The notes under the pieces were generated by a model. It was not told the DNA's origin. It made no database searches and saw only the letters and a program-made list of their open reading frames with translations. The translations under genes and the position numbers were made by a program. Positions 6,623 through 9,305 of a DNA stretch of 9,305 nt are shown piece by piece (positions within the stretch are counted from its first letter, which is position 1; every line of letters starts with the position of its first letter). Source of the stretch: Paracoccaceae bacterium (GTDB lineage: Bacteria; Pseudomonadota; Alphaproteobacteria; Rhodobacterales; Rhodobacteraceae); contig JAGLUD010000072.1 of assembly GCA_023134935.1 (NCBI GenBank), forward strand, positions 1 to 9,305. Reading direction: 5' to 3'.

Positions 6623-7460
6623 AATCCTCACCTACTCCGTCGTGGATGGGCCGGGGAACCGGTTGGTGATCTTCTTGCAGGGATGCAATTTCAATTGCTC
6701 GACCTGCCACAATCCCTACACTGTTGGTGTGTGCGATCACTGCGGCGATTGCATTCCGGCCTGCCACGTCGATGCGCTGGCAATGGTTGACGGGCGGGTT
6801 GTGTTCGATCCGACCGCGTGCGACCAGTGCGACGCCTGCCTTCATATATGCCCTATCAGCGCCAGCCCGATGGTACAGCAGGTTAGCGTTGCCGATATTC
6901 TGGATATCGCGCGCAAAAACAGACCGTTCCTGAGCGGCATCACTGTCTCTGGCGGTGAGGCGACGTTGCAATTGAAATTCGTCATAGCATTATTCAAGGC
7001 GGTCAAGGACGACCCTGCCCTGAATGGGTTGACCTGTTTTGTCGATACAAACGGCCATTTGGGGGCGCAAAGTTGGGAACGTTTATTGACGGTAACCGAC
7101 GGGGTTATGCTGGACATCAAGGCGTTTGACCCAGCCACCCACCATGCGCTTACCGGGCAAGATAACGCGAAGACGTTGAAGGCAGCCAAGATTGTGCGCG
7201 ATGCGGGTAAGCTTTATGAATTGCGGTTTCTCGCGATACCCGGCAAGACGGATACCGAACGCGAAGTTGCAAAGCTGACCGACTTCGCCCTGTCGCTAGG
7301 TTCCGATGTGCGTGTCAGGCTGAACGCCTTTCAGCACCACGGCGTGCGGGGCGACGCGCTGGAATGGCCTAAAATGACGGAAACGGGCGTGAACAAGATC
7401 GCGGAGCATCTGCGAAAGGCTGGAATATCCGAGGTGATCACGCCTGCATTATACCTGTAG
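6594..7460 (+). CDS. yjjW: YjjW family glycyl radical enzyme activase (radical SAM)
   Basis: A 288-residue radical-SAM protein, the same length as E. coli YjjW. It would cleave S-adenosylmethionine to take a hydrogen atom from G459 of YjjI. The SAM cluster motif is C31-x3-C35-x2-C38 in QGCNFNCSTCHNP. An inserted two-cluster ferredoxin domain follows, with C47-x2-C50-x2-C53-x3-C57 and C76-x2-C79-x2-C82-x3-C86, as in other glycyl-radical activases larger than PflA. SGGEAT (119-124) is the SAM-binding GGE motif, and the protein ends in the YjjW-like PALYL. The start lies inside the end of yjjI, so the two are translationally coupled and likely made together. It needs a low-potential electron donor; ferredoxin or flavodoxin reduced by the nearby Fpr is one possibility. 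The next gene is 131 bases away with its own promoter signals, so the transcript probably ends here. Confidence 0.96.
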   Translation: MNSLLATVNKILTYSVVDGPGNRLVIFLQGCNFNCSTCHNPYTVGVCDHCGDCIPACHVDALAMVDGRVVFDPTACDQCDACLHICPISASPMVQQVSVADILDIARKNRPFLSGITVSGGEATLQLKFVIALFKAVKDDPALNGLTCFVDTNGHLGAQSWERLLTVTDGVMLDIKAFDPATHHALTGQDNAKTLKAAKIVRDAGKLYELRFLAIPGKTDTEREVAKLTDFALSLGSDVRVRLNAFQHHGVRGDALEWPKMTETGVNKIAEHLRKAGISEVITPALYL

Positions 7461-7478
7461 GTCCATAACTGGTGTGCC

Positions 7479-7515
7479 GTGATGCGCGGATAAGTTAGTA
7501 ACTTACCTGCATCAC
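7479..7515. promoter_or_regulatory. Large nested palindrome, candidate operator for cuyZA
   Basis: The core TAAGTTA-G-TAACTTA (7491-7505) is a perfect 15-base palindrome with a single central base. It is flanked by a second inverted pair, GTGATGC at 7479-7485 and GCATCAC at 7509-7515, giving fourteen paired positions in 37 bases. The core covers roughly -44 to -30 relative to the start predicted from the TATAAT at 7523-7528, the usual place for a repressor or class II activator. The whole could also fold as a hairpin ending the yjjW transcript, but no T-run follows. The binding protein is unknown and no regulator gene is adjacent. Confidence 0.55.
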
Positions 7516-7522
7516 ATAGTTC

Positions 7523-7528
7523 TATAAT
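7523..7528 (+). promoter_or_regulatory. Consensus -10 element of the cuyZA promoter
   Basis: TATAAT at 7523-7528 is a perfect sigma-70 -10 hexamer, 64 bases ahead of the TTG start, predicting a transcript start near 7535 and a leader of about 57 bases. The -35 position (about 7499-7505) falls inside the palindrome and reads TAACTTA, a poor match to TTGACA. A weak -35 covered by an operator suggests regulated, perhaps activator-dependent, transcription. Confidence 0.6.
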
Positions 7529-7591
7529 ATGGTATTTCATTAATACTACGGTGATATCTCTAACATCGTAACGTTCTGTGAGGACATCAAA

Positions 7592-8320
7592 TTGCCAGCC
7601 GACCTCTCCGTATTGCTTCTAGCCATTGTCGCTGGTGCCACACTTCAAGTCGGCGTTGGGGTCGGCTTCAGCATTGTTGTAGCACCAATAATGATGGTCT
7701 TGCTTGGCACCGCCACAGCTGTGCCCGTTCTGTTGATGCTTAACACGCTGGTTTCAGCGGCAGCTATTGATATACGGATTTGGTCAACTGGCCGCACGTT
7801 GATCAGTAATGCTATATTCGGGTGCCTTGCCGGAATCTTCCTAGGCTTGTTGGTCTACCCCTATCTATCGGAGCAGGTAGTTCTGTCGTTAACCGCTATC
7901 CTGCTGCTTATCGGTGTAGTCTCAACATTAATTCCGATGAAATCCAACATTAGCATTTTCGGGTACAGGGCCGTATCGGGCTTATCCGGCTTGGCGACTG
8001 TGTGGGCTGCGACTCCGGGTCCGTTAATGATGTTCGGACTTTTGGCGATTGGGCGGCCCGCACACGAAGCACGCAAGCTGGTTCAACCGATCGCGCTTAT
8101 TGCTTACGGCGTGGCGTTCGCGTTGCATATAATGACTGATTGGCAAACCTTCGCCAGTGCTGCCGGATTACTGCCATTTGCGCTGGCCGCTGGTGTCGGC
8201 AGCCTTCTAGGGCGGCTAATCGGGCCAAGACTACCACAAAAGACGATCACCAACACAATTCGCGTGATCTCAATTCTCGCCTGCGTAGTACTGTTCCGCC
8301 GCGCATATTTGATGGGTTAA
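7592..8320 (+). CDS. cuyZ: TauE/SafE family permease, probable sulfite exporter CuyZ
   Basis: The 242-residue protein is strongly hydrophobic, with about eight membrane-spanning stretches (roughly 5-25, 27-50, 68-88, 94-114, 125-148, 161-180, 186-206 and 219-236). The glycine-rich start GVGVGFSIVVAPIMM (21-35) and the mid-protein repeat around WAATPGPLMMFGLL are typical of the TauE/SafE (DUF81) family. Such inner-membrane proteins are proposed to export sulfite or sulfoacetate from sulfonate-degrading cells. The start is TTG, backed by GAGGA at 7580-7584 with seven bases of spacing; the next in-frame ATG would remove the first helix. It lies five bases before the PLP lyase gene, and a permease of this type paired with L-cysteate sulfo-lyase is the known cuyZ-cuyA arrangement. 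The family is sure; sulfite as cargo is inferred from that pairing. Confidence 0.85.
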   Translation: MPADLSVLLLAIVAGATLQVGVGVGFSIVVAPIMMVLLGTATAVPVLLMLNTLVSAAAIDIRIWSTGRTLISNAIFGCLAGIFLGLLVYPYLSEQVVLSLTAILLLIGVVSTLIPMKSNISIFGYRAVSGLSGLATVWAATPGPLMMFGLLAIGRPAHEARKLVQPIALIAYGVAFALHIMTDWQTFASAAGLLPFALAAGVGSLLGRLIGPRLPQKTITNTIRVISILACVVLFRRAYLMG

Positions 8321-8325
8321 GAACG

Positions 8326-9305
8326 ATGAAGAATAACATTTCGATCGAGGAACGACTTAAACACTTCCCCCGCACGCGCCTGATGACGGCAGAGACCCCT
8401 GTTGAACGTCTGGATCGGATGTCGGATCTACTTGGCGTTGATCTATGGCTCAAGCGCGACGACCTGACCGGACTTGGACTTGGCGGAAATAAAAACCGAC
8501 AGTTAGAGTTTTATTTTGGCGAAGCGCTGACGCAGGGAGCGGATACAGTTCTTATCACTGGCGCAGTGCAGTCGAACTTTGTCCGCTCCGTTGCTGCGGC
8601 TGCCGCGCGCCTCGGCCTCAAGTCGGTGCTGCAACTAGAAGAGCGTGTGCCAGACATGAGCGCGGAATATTACAGCTCCGGCAATGTGTTTTTGGGGAAA
8701 ATACTTGGCGGTGAACACCTAAGCTATCCGGTTGGGGACGATGAGGTCGGCGCAGATAATGCTTTGCATAAACGTGCTAATGAGCTGCGAGCCGAAGGGC
8801 GTTCTCCCTATGTTATCCACCTTGGCATTGATCACCCACCGCTGGGTGCGCTGGGATATGTCGTCGGCGCAGCGGAGCTGAGTCGGCAGGTCAGTGATTT
8901 CGACGTGGCTGTGGTGCCATCTGGTAGTGGGGCAACGCACGCCGGTTTTCTGACCGGATTGCGTCTGAGTGGCCAGGCGGCACCGGTTTACGGTATCTGC
9001 GTAAGGCGTGATCGCAATCAACAGGACGCTCGGTTGAAAACTGTGTTGAAGAAACTAGCTGAAATGGTCGATATAGACCCTGACGTCACGCAGAACGACA
9101 TTCTTACATGGGACGGCGCACTAGCGCCTGGCTATGGCATAGTTGGTAGCACGACTCGTGATGCGCTGACATTGATGGCGCAAACCGAAGGCATATTTCT
9201 GGACCCGGTCTATACCGCAAAAACCTTCGCGGGACTTCTGGGATTGCTAAAAGAGGGGTGCATTCAACCGGGGCAAAAGGTTGTCATGTTGCACACCGGC
9301 GGCGT
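8326..9305 (+). CDS. cuyA: PLP-dependent lyase, D-cysteine desulfhydrase family; probable L-cysteate sulfo-lyase (C-terminus cut by window end)
   Basis: An uninterrupted frame runs from ATG 8326 to the window edge (326 codons); only a short C-terminal piece should be missing, since the family's HTGG motif is at residues 323-326. The protein belongs to the ACC deaminase / D-cysteine desulfhydrase fold-type II group. LKRDDLTGLGLGGNK (42-56) ends in K56, the PLP-binding lysine; QSN (82-84) holds the conserved serine-asparagine; LEERVP (104-109), SGNV (118-121) and the glycine-rich PSGSGATH (198-205) phosphate loop follow. F85 stands where many desulfhydrases have H. L-Cysteate sulfo-lyase CuyA of this family splits L-cysteate to pyruvate, ammonium and sulfite. 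That role is favoured because a TauE-type exporter lies five bases upstream; D-cysteine desulfhydrase is the main alternative. Translation is probably coupled to cuyZ, as no strong ribosome site is seen. Confidence 0.78.
   Translation, partial: MKNNISIEERLKHFPRTRLMTAETPVERLDRMSDLLGVDLWLKRDDLTGLGLGGNKNRQLEFYFGEALTQGADTVLITGAVQSNFVRSVAAAAARLGLKSVLQLEERVPDMSAEYYSSGNVFLGKILGGEHLSYPVGDDEVGADNALHKRANELRAEGRSPYVIHLGIDHPPLGALGYVVGAAELSRQVSDFDVAVVPSGSGATHAGFLTGLRLSGQAAPVYGICVRRDRNQQDARLKTVLKKLAEMVDIDPDVTQNDILTWDGALAPGYGIVGSTTRDALTLMAQTEGIFLDPVYTAKTFAGLLGLLKEGCIQPGQKVVMLHTGG

Noticed and set aside
7452..7461. ACCT-GT-AGGT inverted repeat at the end of yjjW as terminator
   Set aside because: Only four pairs with a two-base loop, sterically impossible as a stable hairpin, and no T-run.
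1..9305. Mobile element, CRISPR array or RNA genes
   Set aside because: No transposase or integrase motifs, no regularly spaced repeats, and no tRNA/rRNA-like conserved segments were seen; the genes have similar base composition.

Overview
The window looks like alphaproteobacterial chromosome, most likely from the roseobacter / Rhodobacteraceae group. This is inferred from three things: the operon composition (DUF2849, siroheme sulfite reductase, CysH, DUF934, ferredoxin-NADP reductase next to an Lrp-type regulator), moderate GC, and the closeness of the proteins to family members I know from that group. No database search was possible. There is no sign of phage, transposon, CRISPR array, tRNA or rRNA. 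Almost everything relates to sulfur, apart from one anaerobic radical-enzyme pair in the middle.

Layout. Positions 1-56 hold the last codons of an unidentified upstream gene, and a GC-rich hairpin (75-111) separates it from the next gene. A DecR/Lrp-type regulator lies on the minus strand (114-575) and diverges from a plus-strand sulfate/sulfite assimilation operon. That operon runs: a short DUF2849-like protein (735-968), a full DUF2849 protein (988-1287), siroheme/[4Fe-4S] sulfite reductase (1313-2983), an adenylylsulfate reductase fused to a DUF934 domain (2973-4139), and ferredoxin-NADP reductase (4165-4983). Together these would reduce activated sulfate to sulfite and sulfite to sulfide, with NADPH electrons fed through Fpr and ferredoxin. 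No siroheme synthase or sulfate-activating genes lie in the window.

Next come a glycyl radical enzyme of the YjjI family (5087-6622) and its radical-SAM activase YjjW (6594-7460), overlapping by 29 bases. In front of them is a good FNR-type anaerobox (5013-5026), with a possible -10 element placed as in a class II FNR promoter, and a strong hairpin (5039-5067). The pair may therefore be an oxygen-controlled unit of its own inserted in a sulfur neighbourhood. To my knowledge the YjjI reaction is not established.

After a 131-base gap with a consensus TATAAT and a large palindromic operator candidate, two genes follow: a TauE/SafE-family permease (7592-8320, CuyZ-like sulfite exporter) and a PLP enzyme of the D-cysteine desulfhydrase / L-cysteate sulfo-lyase family (8326 to the window end, CuyA-like). 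These would release sulfite from L-cysteate and export the excess.

The best candidate for something undescribed is the YjjI/YjjW pair sitting between a sulfite-consuming operon and a sulfite-releasing/exporting one. A sulfur-related substrate for YjjI is a testable guess, not a conclusion. Secondary oddities are the CysH-DUF934 fusion, the tandem DUF2849 genes with a shortened first copy, and the unassigned cuyZ operator.
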